Source: UBA5972 sp964600965
Lineage (GTDB): Bacteria > Pseudomonadota > Alphaproteobacteria > Rhodobacterales > Rhodobacteraceae
Assembly (NCBI GenBank): GCA_964600965.1
Contig: CAZRLO010000003.1
Location: forward strand, 7,391 to 71,390
Length of the DNA: 64,000 nucleotides
Reading direction: 5' to 3'
Part shown: in pieces, positions 23,899 through 33,607 of the stretch
How the letters are laid out: each line of letters opens with the position of its first letter
How positions within the stretch are numbered: position 1 is the first letter of the stretch
The notes under the pieces: generated by a model
Told to the model about the DNA's origin: nothing
What the model saw: the letters and a program-made list of their open reading frames with translations, nothing else
The model's database searches: none
Translations under genes and position numbers: made by a program

Positions 23899-26829
23899 TC
23901 AGACACTTGCGCCCCCTGCCCGGTCCGCCAGGAAATCAGGCCGGCATACTTCGCACAGGGTCTCGACATCGCGCAGGTGATCCACCATTCGCACATGTTC
24001 GCCGATGCGGGCGCGCCCGTTTTTCAGAAATCCCTGAGCGATCGGGTGACCAAGATGCGGGGAGAAACAGAAACTGGTGATGTAACCCTGATCGTTTTTA
24101 CGCACGGTTTCATCGCCGATGTTGAACAAATGCGCCCCGCCCAACAATTGCCGGACCGCCCCGACCGGCCGCAGCCCGACCAGTTGCGCGCGCCCGGAAC
24201 CGGTCAGGCCCGAACGCGCGGACATGGCCTTGCCGACGCAATCCTTGTTCGCCACCATCCGCCCCATCCCGAGATCGTCCGCCGTCACGCGGCCGTGAAT
24301 TTCGGCATGGGTGATGAACCCCTTTTCCAGTCGCAGCACATTCAGCGCCTCCATCCCGTACCAGCCACCGCCAAGCACCGCCGCACGCTGGCCAAGCTCG
24401 CGGGCCAGCGCATCGCCAAACGATGCCGGCACGGCAAGTTCATAGCCACGCGCCCCGGAAAACGAGATGCGGAACAACCGCCCCTCCACGTTAGCCATCC
24501 TGACATTGCTGCAGCTCATGAACGGAAAATCCACGTCGCGGATCGTCCCGGCACACAGATCGTTCAGCAGATCCAGTGATCTGGGGCCCGCCACCGCGAA
24601 CTGCGCCCAATGTTCGGTGACCGAAATGAACGCGACATCGAGATCGGGCCACAACACCTGCTGACAGAATTCAAGATGCGCCATGACCTGCCCGGCGCCC
24701 GCGGTCGTGGTGGTGATCAGGAAATGGTCCGGCCCCAGACGCGCGGCGGTGCCGTCGTCCATCACCATGGCGTCCTCGCGCAGCATCAGCCCGTAGCGGA
24801 CCCTGCCGATTTTCAGCGTGGACATCGTGTTGGTGTAGACCCGGTCCAGAAATGCGCCCGCATCCGGCCCCTGTACGTCGATCTTGCCCAGCGAGGTCAC
24901 ATCGGTCACGCCAACGGTTTTGCGCACCATCTGTACCTCGCGGTCACAGGATTGCCGCCAGTGGGTTTCGCCCTCTTGCGCAAACCAACCGGGGCGATAC
25001 CACAGCCCCGCCTCGATCATCGGCGCGCCCTGTTCGCGGGCCAGCGCATCCGACGGGATGAACCGCTCGGGCGCGAACCCCTGGTCTTTGCCATGCGCCC
25101 CCAGCGCCCCCAATGCGACGGGCACAAAGGGCGGGCGAAAGGTCGTGGTGCCGGTCTGTGGGATCGAACGCCCGCCAAGTTCGGCCAGAATCGCCAGCGC
25201 GCCGACATTGGCGGTCTTGCCCTGATCGGTCGCCATACCCAGCGTGGTGTAGCGCTTCATATGCTCGACATTCGCGAAATTCTCGCGGTGCGCCAGTTCG
25301 ATGTCCTTGGTGGTCACATCGTTCTGGAAATCGACCCACGCGCGCCCGCGGGCACCCACCCGCCAGAATGGCGCGATTTCGACCGGTGCGTCTTCGGCCT
25401 GCGGCAAACGGGTGCCGCCCGGATTCCGGCCGAGGTCTTTTGCCACCGCCTTCGCCGCGCTCGCCCCGCCCCTGATCGCCGCATGGGTGGAAAAATCGCC
25501 CGCCGCCGCACCGACCGCCGACAGCCCGGGCACTGCGCCTGCGACGGGCACGAAAGCCGCGACATCCGCCCGCCAGTGGGGTCGCGCGCCCAGATGCGAC
25601 GTCAGATGCAGGGTCGGGTTCCAACCACCGGACACCGCCAGACAATCGGTTTCGATCCTTCGCAACCCGCCGGCACCCCGAACGGTGACGGACCGCAATC
25701 CCAGCCGGCCACGGGTTGCGACAACGCTGGCCCCGGCCATCAACGGATAATCGCCCTTCGCGGTGGCATGCGGGCGCGGGTCGATCACGGCCACGACCCT
25801 GACGCCGGCGCGTTTCAGATCAAGCGCGCTTTGGTGTCCCGCATCATTGTTCGTGAAAATACTCACAGCGCGACCCGGCGACACCGCGAACCGGTTGATA
25901 TAACTGCGAACCGCCGCGCCCATCATGATGCCGGGCCGGTCATTGCCGGGGAACGCGATCGGGCGCTCGATGGCCCCTGCGGCCAGAATGGCGCGGGGCG
26001 CGACGATGCGCCAAAAGGTCTCCAGCGGGGCGTCGCCGGCATCGGCGCGATGGTGCGACACCCGCTCGAGCGCGCCATAGGTCGCGCCGTCATAAACCCC
26101 GGTAATCGTGGTGCGGCGCATCAGCCGCACGTTGGGCATGTCGGCCAGTTCGGCTTCAACCCCCAAGGCCCAATCACAACCCGGTTGGCCACCGACCTCG
26201 GTGGTTTCGCTGCAAAGCCGCCCGCCAAGGCGGAAATCCTCGTCCGCCAGAATGACGTCGGCCCCTGCCCTGCCCGCGACCAGCGCCGCCATCAGGCCCG
26301 CCGGGCCACCGCCGATCACCAGCAGGTCGCAATGCGCGAAGGCCTTGTCGTAGCGCGCCGCATCCGCCGCCCCGCTCAGCGCACCAAGACCGGCCGCGCG
26401 TCTGATCAGCGGCTCATAGAGTTTTTCCCAGAAGGCCCGTGGCCACATGAACGTCTTGTAATAGAATCCCGCACCCAGAAACGGGTGCAGAAAATCACTG
26501 GCTGCCATCAGGTCAAAACCGAGCGCGGGAAACCGGTTCTGCGAGCTTGCGTTCAACCCGCGATAAATCTCTTGCGTGGTTGCCCGCACGTTGGGATTGG
26601 CCTGATCGCCAGTGCCAAGCGTCACCAGCGCGTTCGGTTCTTCGGAGCCGGCGGTCAGAATGCCGCGTGGCCGGTGATATTTGAAACTGCGCCCGACCAG
26701 ACGCACATCGTTCGCAATCAGGGCCGAGGCCAGCGTGTCGCCCCTGAACCCCAGACAGGTCCTGCCGTCGAAACGGAACGGGATATGCTGGCTGCGGTCG
26801 ACCAGCCCTCCGGTTGGCAGGCGGCTCAT
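23899..26829 (-). CDS. soxA: Sarcosine oxidase alpha subunit
   Basis: 976-residue subunit that binds NAD+ and, in the C-terminal half, tetrahydrofolate. N-terminal 2Fe-2S-like fold (about 1-110; DGRTCLGFRGDTLASALIAN), a Rossmann domain (LLVIGGGPAGLMAALVAGRAG near 170), and a C-terminal GcvT-like aminomethyltransferase region (about 590-960, DVTSLGKIDVQGPDAGAFLDR and GYELAVPASFGDAL). Together the complex oxidises sarcosine to glycine with transfer of the methyl carbon to THF as 5,10-methylene-THF. The ATG overlaps the soxD stop (ATGA). The coding frame is intact throughout. Confidence 0.95.
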   Translation of the reverse strand: MSRLPTGGLVDRSQHIPFRFDGRTCLGFRGDTLASALIANDVRLVGRSFKYHRPRGILTAGSEEPNALVTLGTGDQANPNVRATTQEIYRGLNASSQNRFPALGFDLMAASDFLHPFLGAGFYYKTFMWPRAFWEKLYEPLIRRAAGLGALSGAADAARYDKAFAHCDLLVIGGGPAGLMAALVAGRAGADVILADEDFRLGGRLCSETTEVGGQPGCDWALGVEAELADMPNVRLMRRTTITGVYDGATYGALERVSHHRADAGDAPLETFWRIVAPRAILAAGAIERPIAFPGNDRPGIMMGAAVRSYINRFAVSPGRAVSIFTNNDAGHQSALDLKRAGVRVVAVIDPRPHATAKGDYPLMAGASVVATRGRLGLRSVTVRGAGGLRRIETDCLAVSGGWNPTLHLTSHLGARPHWRADVAAFVPVAGAVPGLSAVGAAAGDFSTHAAIRGGASAAKAVAKDLGRNPGGTRLPQAEDAPVEIAPFWRVGARGRAWVDFQNDVTTKDIELAHRENFANVEHMKRYTTLGMATDQGKTANVGALAILAELGGRSIPQTGTTTFRPPFVPVALGALGAHGKDQGFAPERFIPSDALAREQGAPMIEAGLWYRPGWFAQEGETHWRQSCDREVQMVRKTVGVTDVTSLGKIDVQGPDAGAFLDRVYTNTMSTLKIGRVRYGLMLREDAMVMDDGTAARLGPDHFLITTTTAGAGQVMAHLEFCQQVLWPDLDVAFISVTEHWAQFAVAGPRSLDLLNDLCAGTIRDVDFPFMSCSNVRMANVEGRLFRISFSGARGYELAVPASFGDALARELGQRAAVLGGGWYGMEALNVLRLEKGFITHAEIHGRVTADDLGMGRMVANKDCVGKAMSARSGLTGSGRAQLVGLRPVGAVRQLLGGAHLFNIGDETVRKNDQGYITSFCFSPHLGHPIAQGFLKNGRARIGEHVRMVDHLRDVETLCEVCRPDFLADRAGGASV

Positions 26830-27098
26830 TCCCGGTGCCTTTTCGCGGTTTCAGCCAGCGCGACCGAATGGAATTCATGGCTCGTCGCGTCGCGTTCCAC
26901 CACCAGCCAGGCGCGGCAGCCCAGTTCGTGATGCCACAATTCCCTGTTCCTGCCGGTTGGGTTCCCGCGCAGGTAGACATAGTCAAAGAACGCCGATTCG
27001 GGCGCATCCGCGGCGGGCCGGTCCAACAGCTTTGCCGAGCCGCGATAGTGGAATTCGCGGCTGTCGCGTTCGCCGCAAAGCGGGCAGTCAATGCGCAT
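26826..27098 (-). CDS. soxD: Sarcosine oxidase delta subunit
   Basis: 90-residue zinc-binding subunit. The N-terminal CPLCGERDSREF provides a CxxC pair, and HHELGCRAW supplies His and Cys ligands later, as in the family. YLRGNPTGRNRELW is also typical. Start ATG 27098 lies eight bases after an AGGGGG site and eight bases after the soxB stop. It overlaps soxA by four bases. Confidence 0.93.
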   Translation of the reverse strand: MRIDCPLCGERDSREFHYRGSAKLLDRPAADAPESAFFDYVYLRGNPTGRNRELWHHELGCRAWLVVERDATSHEFHSVALAETAKRHRE

Positions 27099-27106
27099 CG
27101 GTCCCC

Positions 27107-28357
27107 CTAATGCAAATTCGGCGTCGCACCATTGCCGGTTTCGTCGATCGTTTCGCCACGTTCAAACCGCCGCATCACCAGCCGGTCCGCCGCAGCGTGA
27201 TGGTTGCCGGTTGCCAGCAGGTGCGCGAACGCGTCCCCCGAGGCGGGAACTGCCTTGAACCCGCCGTAACACCAGCCGCAATTTATGAAGAGCCCGCCGA
27301 TTTCGGTCTTGTCGATGATCGGCGCGCCGTCCATCGACATGTCCATGATCCCGCCCCAGGAGCGCAGAACCCGCGCCTTGCCGATCATCGGCATCAGGGT
27401 CATGCCCGCCTCGGCCACATGTTCGGCCATCGGCAGGTTGCCGCGCTGGGCATAGGAATTGTATCCGTCCAGATCACCGCCAAACACCAGCCCACCCTTG
27501 TCGGACTGGCTGATATAGAAATGCCCCATGCCGAAACTGACGACATGCGGCAGGATCGGTTTCAGCCCCTCGGTGACAAAGGCCTGCAACACGTGGCTTT
27601 CGATCGGCAGGCGCAGACCGGCCATTTCCGCAACCTGGCTGGACCGTCCGGCGACCGTCACGCCCACCTTGCCGGCCCCGATATAGCCGCGCGACGTTTC
27701 GACCCCCAGCACCTTGCCGTTCTCGATGCGAAAACCGGTGACCGCGCAATTCTGGATCAGGTCGACCCCGCGCATGTCGGCCGCGCGTGCATAGCCCCAT
27801 GCCACTGCATCATGGCGCGCCGTGCCCCCGCGCCAGTGCATCAACCCGCCATAGATCGGAAATCGCGGGGTTTCATAGTTGAGATAGGGCAACTGCCTTT
27901 GCACCTCGGCCCGCCCCCACAATTCGGCGTCATCGCCCTGCATCCGCATCCGGTTTCCCAGTCGCGCGAACCCGTCCATCTGCCCATCGGAATGCGCCAG
28001 CAGGATCTGTCCGCGCTGGGAAAGCATGATGTTGTAGTTCAGCTCGGCCTCCAGCCCCTCCCACAATTTCAGCGAATGGGAATAGAACTGGGTATTGCCC
28101 TCGATCATGTAATTGGCGCGTACGATGGTGGTGTTGCGCCCGACATTTCCGCCGCCAAGATAGCCGCGCTCCAGCACCGCGACATTGGCAATGCCGTGTT
28201 TCGCCGCCAGATAATAGGCCGTCGACAGGCCATGCCCGCCACCGCCGATGATCACGATGTCATATGCGGGTTTCGGATCAGGATTGCGCCAGACCGGTTT
28301 CCAGCCCTTGTTGCCACTCAGGCCCTGCCGAAATATCTGAAATCCCGAATAGCGCAT
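27107..28357 (-). CDS. soxB: Sarcosine oxidase beta subunit
   Basis: 416-residue flavoprotein subunit that carries the sarcosine-oxidising site. N-terminal dinucleotide motif VIIGGGGHGLSTAYYL (about 33-48). The HWRGGTARHDAVAWGYARA segment contains the His to which FMN is covalently attached in studied enzymes (assignment from family knowledge). C-terminal INCGWCYGGFKAVPASGDAFAHLLATG is conserved. It heads the operon soxB-soxD-soxA-soxG; GGGGGAAAG abuts the ATG. Sarcosine use fits the presence of the folate enzyme 5-FCL nearby, though no glyA or folate-linked formate genes are adjacent. Confidence 0.94.
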   Translation of the reverse strand: MRYSGFQIFRQGLSGNKGWKPVWRNPDPKPAYDIVIIGGGGHGLSTAYYLAAKHGIANVAVLERGYLGGGNVGRNTTIVRANYMIEGNTQFYSHSLKLWEGLEAELNYNIMLSQRGQILLAHSDGQMDGFARLGNRMRMQGDDAELWGRAEVQRQLPYLNYETPRFPIYGGLMHWRGGTARHDAVAWGYARAADMRGVDLIQNCAVTGFRIENGKVLGVETSRGYIGAGKVGVTVAGRSSQVAEMAGLRLPIESHVLQAFVTEGLKPILPHVVSFGMGHFYISQSDKGGLVFGGDLDGYNSYAQRGNLPMAEHVAEAGMTLMPMIGKARVLRSWGGIMDMSMDGAPIIDKTEIGGLFINCGWCYGGFKAVPASGDAFAHLLATGNHHAAADRLVMRRFERGETIDETGNGATPNLH

Positions 28358-28452
28358 CTTTCCCCCGGTTGTCGGCGATATTGAAATTCACCGGGCCAGG
28401 GGTTGCAAGACCGAATGTTCGCGCCCTACGTCTGGGCGACGGGGCGGCGGGT

Positions 28453-29847
28453 CTATTTCACCAACAGATAGGAAACCTCGGTTGCGTTCGAGGTCGAGTT
28501 GTTGCAGGCACCAAAGTCGCCCTCTTCGGTGAAGGTGACATCGCCGTTCGCGTCAATGGCGATCCCTTCGATCCCGCCTTCGGCTGCGGCGATCTGCACT
28601 TCACCCACCGCGGAGACGTAGGTGCCATAGGCTTCCAGATCGGAATCGGCCAGAAAATCACCCGCCGCAAAAATGCTGACCCCGCCACCGTCGGCGCATT
28701 CGTCATCTTCACCCAACTGCACACCGCTGGCGGCGTACACCGAATTGCTGCCGGCTTCGCGTGACACCAGCACCACATCCTGAAACACCGCGTCCTGCCC
28801 CAGTTGAAGGCGGCATTCCGAAACGATCACGACCCCGGTCACGAATGCCTCGCTGAAAAATTGCGCCGTGTCTCCGGCAGAGTCGCCACAGACGACTTCG
28901 TAGATCCGCCCCGGGATGAAGCTGGTGTATTTCACATCGTCCGCGTCGATCGTGATCGTTGTGGAACTGACGTTGATATAAGCGGGTTGACCCTCGTAAA
29001 GCGGGTTCAGGTAAAGATCGCCCAGCGTATCGACATCCGCGGTATACGGTGCGCTGATATCGGCGTTTTCATTGAATATGTCGGAATAGGTCAGCCCGGC
29101 GCTGCTGTTGCCGCTGCCGCGCCCGACATTCGAGGCCATGCCAACCGATCCCGGAAAGGTGACGTCGTTGAAATCCGCGACCGAAAGGCGGTTGTCGTCG
29201 TCAAAAAGATTGTCGCCGCCAAGGTCCATCCCTGCCAGCGCCTCGACGCAGAAACCGTTGAAAAAGTCGCTGTCCGCGTCAAGTTCGAACACGCCGTTGG
29301 TGGAGATATCCGCATTCGAACAATCCCCTGCCGAGCGCCAGGCGACGCTGTCGACCTGAATGTTCCAGCTTTGAAATCCGGCAAGGCGCAACAGGAATGT
29401 CGGGACCGGGTTGGCATTCTCGCTTGATCGGGTCGCGGTCACGCGCACCGCGTCGGCGATCGTTGCCGAGGTCGAGAACGTGCGCGTGTCATTGTCCCAA
29501 CTGCCGAATTCCACGCTGTCGGACGTGATCGCCGCGCTATTGACGCCGGTTCCCAGATTGTCGGTCGCAAGTTCCAGCGCTGCCTCAAGCGCGTCGCCGG
29601 TATCCGGCAATTCCATCGCGGCGGCATGGGCGGCGGCGTCGGCCGCGGATTGCAGCATGTACCGGACGCGCCAGGCATTGGTGGAATCCAGCGACATGCC
29701 GGAAAACAGCGCCACCAAAAGCATGACGGTCAGGGCAAAATGCGTGATCGTGCCGCGTTCATCGCGCCAAAACCGTTGATATCCAAAGTCGGGCAGGTAA
29801 GTCATTGCATGCCGCTTTTTGCCGGGGGTGGGGTCAGTCCTGCTCAT
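28453..29847 (-). CDS. TadG-like protein with TadE/G N-terminal helix (putative Flp pilus assembly family)
   Basis: 464 residues. A hydrophobic helix near residues 33-53 (GTITHFALTVMLLVALFSGMSLD) is followed by the TadE/G-typical NAWRVRYMLQSAADAAAHAAAMEL. The remainder (about 80-464) is an exported-type, Asp/Asn/Ser-rich, low-Lys domain. It contains several cysteines and no recognised adhesin motif. Membrane-anchored with the large C-terminal domain outside the cytoplasm is the likely topology. The ATG at 29847 overlaps the tadE-like gene by 14 bp; ATG 29805 (MTYLPDFGY) is an alternative. No secretin, ATPase or Flp pilin gene is in the window, so a role outside a canonical Tad pilus is possible. 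Confidence 0.72.
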   Translation of the reverse strand: MSRTDPTPGKKRHAMTYLPDFGYQRFWRDERGTITHFALTVMLLVALFSGMSLDSTNAWRVRYMLQSAADAAAHAAAMELPDTGDALEAALELATDNLGTGVNSAAITSDSVEFGSWDNDTRTFSTSATIADAVRVTATRSSENANPVPTFLLRLAGFQSWNIQVDSVAWRSAGDCSNADISTNGVFELDADSDFFNGFCVEALAGMDLGGDNLFDDDNRLSVADFNDVTFPGSVGMASNVGRGSGNSSAGLTYSDIFNENADISAPYTADVDTLGDLYLNPLYEGQPAYINVSSTTITIDADDVKYTSFIPGRIYEVVCGDSAGDTAQFFSEAFVTGVVIVSECRLQLGQDAVFQDVVLVSREAGSNSVYAASGVQLGEDDECADGGGVSIFAAGDFLADSDLEAYGTYVSAVGEVQIAAAEGGIEGIAIDANGDVTFTEEGDFGACNNSTSNATEVSYLLVK

Positions 29848-30223
29848 TGCGCATCGTCACGGTTGCGTTGATCGCGTAGGATCCCAGATTGCCCATCGAA
29901 CCCAGCACCGCAACGTTGCTCAGAAACGTCTCGACCTCGACCACAACGTCGTCGCCGACATCGACATCGACCCCGTATTCAAAATTCATGTAGGTCAGTT
30001 TATCCAACGCGTATGCCTGCCCGGTGCTGGCATCAAGCTCGCCGGTCGAGACCCGCCGGGCCGTGTCCCGCGCGATGCTGTACATGTTGCTTTGCGCCAT
30101 CAGAACGATGTTCAGATCAAACGCACCGACCACGATTCCCACGATCAGCGGCAGCCACAACACGAATTCGACGGTGGCATTGCCCTCGTCGGCCTTCAAA
30201 AATCTGCGCAGGAGCAATTTCAT
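29834..30223 (-). CDS. TadE-like pilus assembly family protein
   Basis: 129-residue TadE-type pseudopilin-like protein: a short basic N-terminus (MKLLLRRFLKADEG), then NATVEFVLWLPLIVGIVVGAFDL with the family's Glu-containing hydrophobic helix, then an acidic, exported C-terminal domain (YGVDVDVGDDVVVEVET). Start ATG 30223 is preferred; the upstream frame lacks similarity. It overlaps the following TadG-like gene, so the two are translated together. Confidence 0.8.
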   Translation of the reverse strand: MKLLLRRFLKADEGNATVEFVLWLPLIVGIVVGAFDLNIVLMAQSNMYSIARDTARRVSTGELDASTGQAYALDKLTYMNFEYGVDVDVGDDVVVEVETFLSNVAVLGSMGNLGSYAINATVTMRNEQD

Positions 30224-30613
30224 CGTTGCACGTCCCGTCCGGCGCCCCAAAGAGGCGATCGGTTGCCTCGAACCTGTTTCTACGCGGCAAAAGCGCCGGA
30301 ATTTTGATGACAATGGGACATTCGTTTTGAATTGGAATGGTCAGGTCTTGCGATGGCGCGATCGACAAACCGTATTTATTACAACATCTTGGCCATGAAT
30401 GCATCGAAAACGGATCGTCGCGTTTGCTGTTCTTGCCGCCACATTCTGTTCCAACAATATCGCCCCAGCCGAACGATTGTGTTCGATTCCGGCCGATCTT
30501 TTTCCGGGCCTCCGATTTCAACAATGGTGCCGGACGCGTGAAACCGATAAGAAACCTCTGTTCATTATCGTCACTTGATGTCTATTTCGACAAACACACC
30601 GGGGAAAAATACC
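30224..30613. other. Divergent intergenic region tadE / dehydrogenase (390 bp)
   Basis: No credible gene is seen. It must contain promoters for both directions, but no clear -35/-10 pair or palindrome stands out. The 30540-30613 part is relatively AT-rich and ends with GGGGAAAAATACC before the dehydrogenase ATG. Confidence 0.5.
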
Positions 30614-32044
30614 ATGAACGCACAAACCGAACCAAGTTTCCGCCAATCCGTCGATCTTATGTTCACTCGCGCGGTTGCGTTGATGGACCTTCCGCCCGGG
30701 CTCGAAGAAAAGATCCGCGTTTGCAATGCCACCTATACCGTTCGTTTCGGCGTACGCCTGCGGGGGCAGATCCAGACCTTCACGGGCTACCGGTCGGTGC
30801 ATTCCGAACATATGGAGCCGGTCAAGGGCGGCATCCGGTTCGCGATGGGCGTCAATCAGGACGAGGTCGAGGCGCTGGCGGCCCTGATGACCTATAAATG
30901 CGCATTGGTGGAAACGCCATTTGGCGGCTCCAAGGGCGGTCTCAGGATCGATCCGCGCGAATATGATGAATACGAACTTGAAAGCATCACGCGGCGCTTT
31001 GCCTATGAACTGGCCAAGCGCGACCTGATCCATCCCAGCCAGAACGTGCCCGCGCCCGATATGGGCACCGGTGAACGGGAAATGGCGTGGATCTCGGATC
31101 AGTATAACCGCATGAACACGACCGACATAAACTCGCGCGCCTGTGTGACCGGCAAGCCGCTGAACGCGGGCGGCATTCATGGCCGGGTCGAGGCGACGGG
31201 GCGCGGTGTGCAATACGCCATGCGCGAATTCTTCCGCTATCCCGAAGATATCGCCGCCGCCAACCTGTCCGGTACGCTGGACGGCAAGCGCGTCATCGTT
31301 CAGGGCCTCGGAAATGTGGGCTATCACGCCGCTCAATTCCTTTCGACCGAGGATGGTTGCCTGATCACCGGCATCATCGAACGCGACGGCGCGCTGGTGA
31401 ACGACAAGGGCATGAACATCGATGCCGTCCGGGCGCACATTGCCGAAAACGGCGGCGTGAAGGGCTGCAGCGAGGGCACGTATGTCGCCAACGGTGAATC
31501 CGTGCTGGAAAACGAGTGTGACATCCTGATCCCGGCGGCGCTTGAAGCCGTGATCAACATGCACAACGCCGCCAGGATCAAGGCGCCGCTGATCGTCGAA
31601 GCGGCGAACGGCCCGGTCACCGCCGGCGCCGACGAAATCCTGCGCAAGAAGGGTTGCGTGATCATTCCTGACATGTTCGCCAACGCGGGCGGCGTGACGG
31701 TTTCCTATTTCGAGTGGGTCAAGAACCTGAGCCATATCCGTTTTGGCCGGATGCAACGCAGACAAGAAGAAGCGCGGCACCAGCTTCTGGTCGAGGAATT
31801 GCAACGCATGTCGGCGGAAAGCGGGCTAAAATCCAAAATGTCCGATGCATTCATCGACAAGTACCTGCATGGTGCCGGCGAACTGGAACTGGTGCGATCC
31901 GGGTTGGACGACACGATGCGCGCCGCCTATCAGGCCATGCGCGAGGTCTGGCACGGACGCAAGGATGTCAACGACCTGCGGGTCGCCGCCTATCTGGTGT
32001 CGATCGGGCGCGTCGCGGACAGCTATCGCGCCAAGGGGTTGTGA
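30614..32044 (+). CDS. Glu/Leu/Phe/Val dehydrogenase family protein (glutamate dehydrogenase-like)
   Basis: 476-residue amino-acid dehydrogenase, probably catalysing reversible oxidative deamination of glutamate. The active-site loop KCALVETPFGGSKGGLR holds the catalytic Lys; VKGGIRFAMGVNQDEV and the Asp in PAPDMGTGEREM follow the family, and the Rossmann turn is GLGNVGYHAA (about 225-234). The C-terminal extension (about 410-476) resembles the slightly longer alphaproteobacterial forms. Start ATG 30614 follows GGGGAAA. Glutamate versus leucine specificity is not proven from sequence, but the motifs favour glutamate. Confidence 0.88.
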   Translation: MNAQTEPSFRQSVDLMFTRAVALMDLPPGLEEKIRVCNATYTVRFGVRLRGQIQTFTGYRSVHSEHMEPVKGGIRFAMGVNQDEVEALAALMTYKCALVETPFGGSKGGLRIDPREYDEYELESITRRFAYELAKRDLIHPSQNVPAPDMGTGEREMAWISDQYNRMNTTDINSRACVTGKPLNAGGIHGRVEATGRGVQYAMREFFRYPEDIAAANLSGTLDGKRVIVQGLGNVGYHAAQFLSTEDGCLITGIIERDGALVNDKGMNIDAVRAHIAENGGVKGCSEGTYVANGESVLENECDILIPAALEAVINMHNAARIKAPLIVEAANGPVTAGADEILRKKGCVIIPDMFANAGGVTVSYFEWVKNLSHIRFGRMQRRQEEARHQLLVEELQRMSAESGLKSKMSDAFIDKYLHGAGELELVRSGLDDTMRAAYQAMREVWHGRKDVNDLRVAAYLVSIGRVADSYRAKGL

Positions 32045-32088
32045 TTCTCACCGAAACGGCGCGTGGGCGATTGCGCGGATCCACCGGT

Positions 32089-33363
32089 TCACGGAACCGG
32101 CGGGCCTGATCGCGGCGCCAGCTTGATGACGTCGACGATGGTCGAACTGTCGATCTGACCTGGCAGCACCATTTCCGGGCCGAGTTTTGCCAGCGTGGCG
32201 GGATCGGCGCGCGGGCGCAAAAACGCCCCTTGGCCGGACGCCTGCAACACCGGACCCGCCCGTTCGTACAGCGCCGCCGCCAGATGATCCCGGCGATCGT
32301 CGCGGTACAAATCCGCCAGCGCCACGACCCTGAGCGCATAGATGGCGGAATTCTCTGACGTTGCTGTGCGGGCGTTCTCAATCGCTGCCAATTGCAGGCG
32401 CTCGGCTTTCGCAATGTCGCCCTTGCGCGCCAGCAAATTGGCGAGCTGGCCCAGATGCCCGCCATATTCCAGACTATCGGTCAGATTTGCCCGCTCCAAC
32501 AGGCCGATCACCCGTGAAATTGCCGCTTCGGCAGCCGGAAAGTCGCCGCTGCGGGTGTAGATCAGCGCGGAATCGGCCAGCGCAAGGCGAAATTCATACC
32601 CCGACGCGATGCCCAGTTCCCGGAACATCGCAATCGCGTCGTCCGCGTGGAGTTTTGCGGTTTCGTTTCGCCCGAGATCGGATTGAAGCAGCCCCAGTGC
32701 CAGCAACGCATCGGCACGTTGCCGACTTTGCCGGCCAAACATGATTTCGGTGACGCGCACGGCTTCGGCAAGCCAGCGCTGCGCCATCGCGAAATCGCCA
32801 CCCGCCTTTGCGATCAGCGCATGTTCTTCCAGCTCTGCCAGATAATAGGGCGACGCCTGACCGAACAGCTTTCTGTCGAGATGCATGTCCTCTTCCAGCA
32901 TTCGGATCGCGGTGGAATAATCCCTGAGTTCCAGCAACGCCGAAACCTCGGAATTGATGGCGATATGCATTTGCTGAATGAACCGGAAACCGGTGCCGGA
33001 CGTGATGGTAAAAACCGCGTCAAATTCCGCGGTGCTCAAATCGCGCTCGTCCCCGTAGTGATCCCGCAGCACCTGCTGCATCTGTCGGCTGATATGCAGG
33101 GCGCTGGCGAATGATTTGTCGCGCATTGCCTGCCCGAACGCCTGATGAATCAGGTGGAATTGTCGCGCGACGAATTTTTCGCCCGAGGCCGCGTCCGCGA
33201 CCTGCGTCGTCGTCAAGACCGGGAATTCGCGGGCGGTTTGCGTAGCCGCCGCCGGGGACGCCACGCAGATGCCAACGGCAACCATTCCGGTAAGCACATG
33301 TTTTCGCACGAGCGCGGCCCAGCCCGCCGAATTCTCGTGAATTATTTCGGTCTTGCCCGTCAT
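32089..33363 (-). CDS. Exported tetratricopeptide-repeat protein of unknown function
   Basis: 424 residues. The N-terminus has a long polar stretch and then a hydrophobic segment (VLTGMVAVGICVASPAAA, about 27-44), consistent with a signal peptide with an extended n-region or a membrane anchor. The rest is helical with TPR-like units between about 95 and 385 (for example AQRWLAEAVRVTEIMFG, DALLALGLLQSDLGRNETAKLHADDAI, AKAERLQLAAIENART). Start ATG 33363 has GGGGCAG upstream. It converges on the dehydrogenase gene; a CCGGTTC-ACG-GAACCGG hairpin spans its stop codon. No specific family recognised. Confidence 0.75.
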   Translation of the reverse strand: MTGKTEIIHENSAGWAALVRKHVLTGMVAVGICVASPAAATQTAREFPVLTTTQVADAASGEKFVARQFHLIHQAFGQAMRDKSFASALHISRQMQQVLRDHYGDERDLSTAEFDAVFTITSGTGFRFIQQMHIAINSEVSALLELRDYSTAIRMLEEDMHLDRKLFGQASPYYLAELEEHALIAKAGGDFAMAQRWLAEAVRVTEIMFGRQSRQRADALLALGLLQSDLGRNETAKLHADDAIAMFRELGIASGYEFRLALADSALIYTRSGDFPAAEAAISRVIGLLERANLTDSLEYGGHLGQLANLLARKGDIAKAERLQLAAIENARTATSENSAIYALRVVALADLYRDDRRDHLAAALYERAGPVLQASGQGAFLRPRADPATLAKLGPEMVLPGQIDSSTIVDVIKLAPRSGPPVP

Positions 33364-33607
33364 CTCTGCCCCGTTTCCGCGGCGCGCAGAACCAACAACA
33401 ACAACAAAAATGCCAATCATACCAACTGCTTGCCAGTTTGGCGCAATCAATCACACTCGGAAAAAGTACTGCTCGATCCGCAGGTTATCCTGCTTTTTGA
33501 AAATTGTTTCATATACATCTCTGGATTGCAAGCAAATTTTATCAAATGTTCAAAAATCCAACGAGCCCTTTTGGCAGTGACTTTGGTCGCGCACGCCAAA
33601 TGATCCG

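Noticed and set aside
24610..26931. 773-codon open frame on the plus strand opposite soxA
   Set aside because: It is a high-GC antisense shadow of soxA: Arg/Gly/Pro/His-rich, with no domain features, while soxA on the minus strand is complete and recognisable.
32084..32100. Hairpin CCGGTTC-ACG-GAACCGG as terminator of the dehydrogenase gene
   Set aside because: It lacks a T-run on either strand and overlaps the stop codon of the convergent TPR gene, so termination there is not supported.
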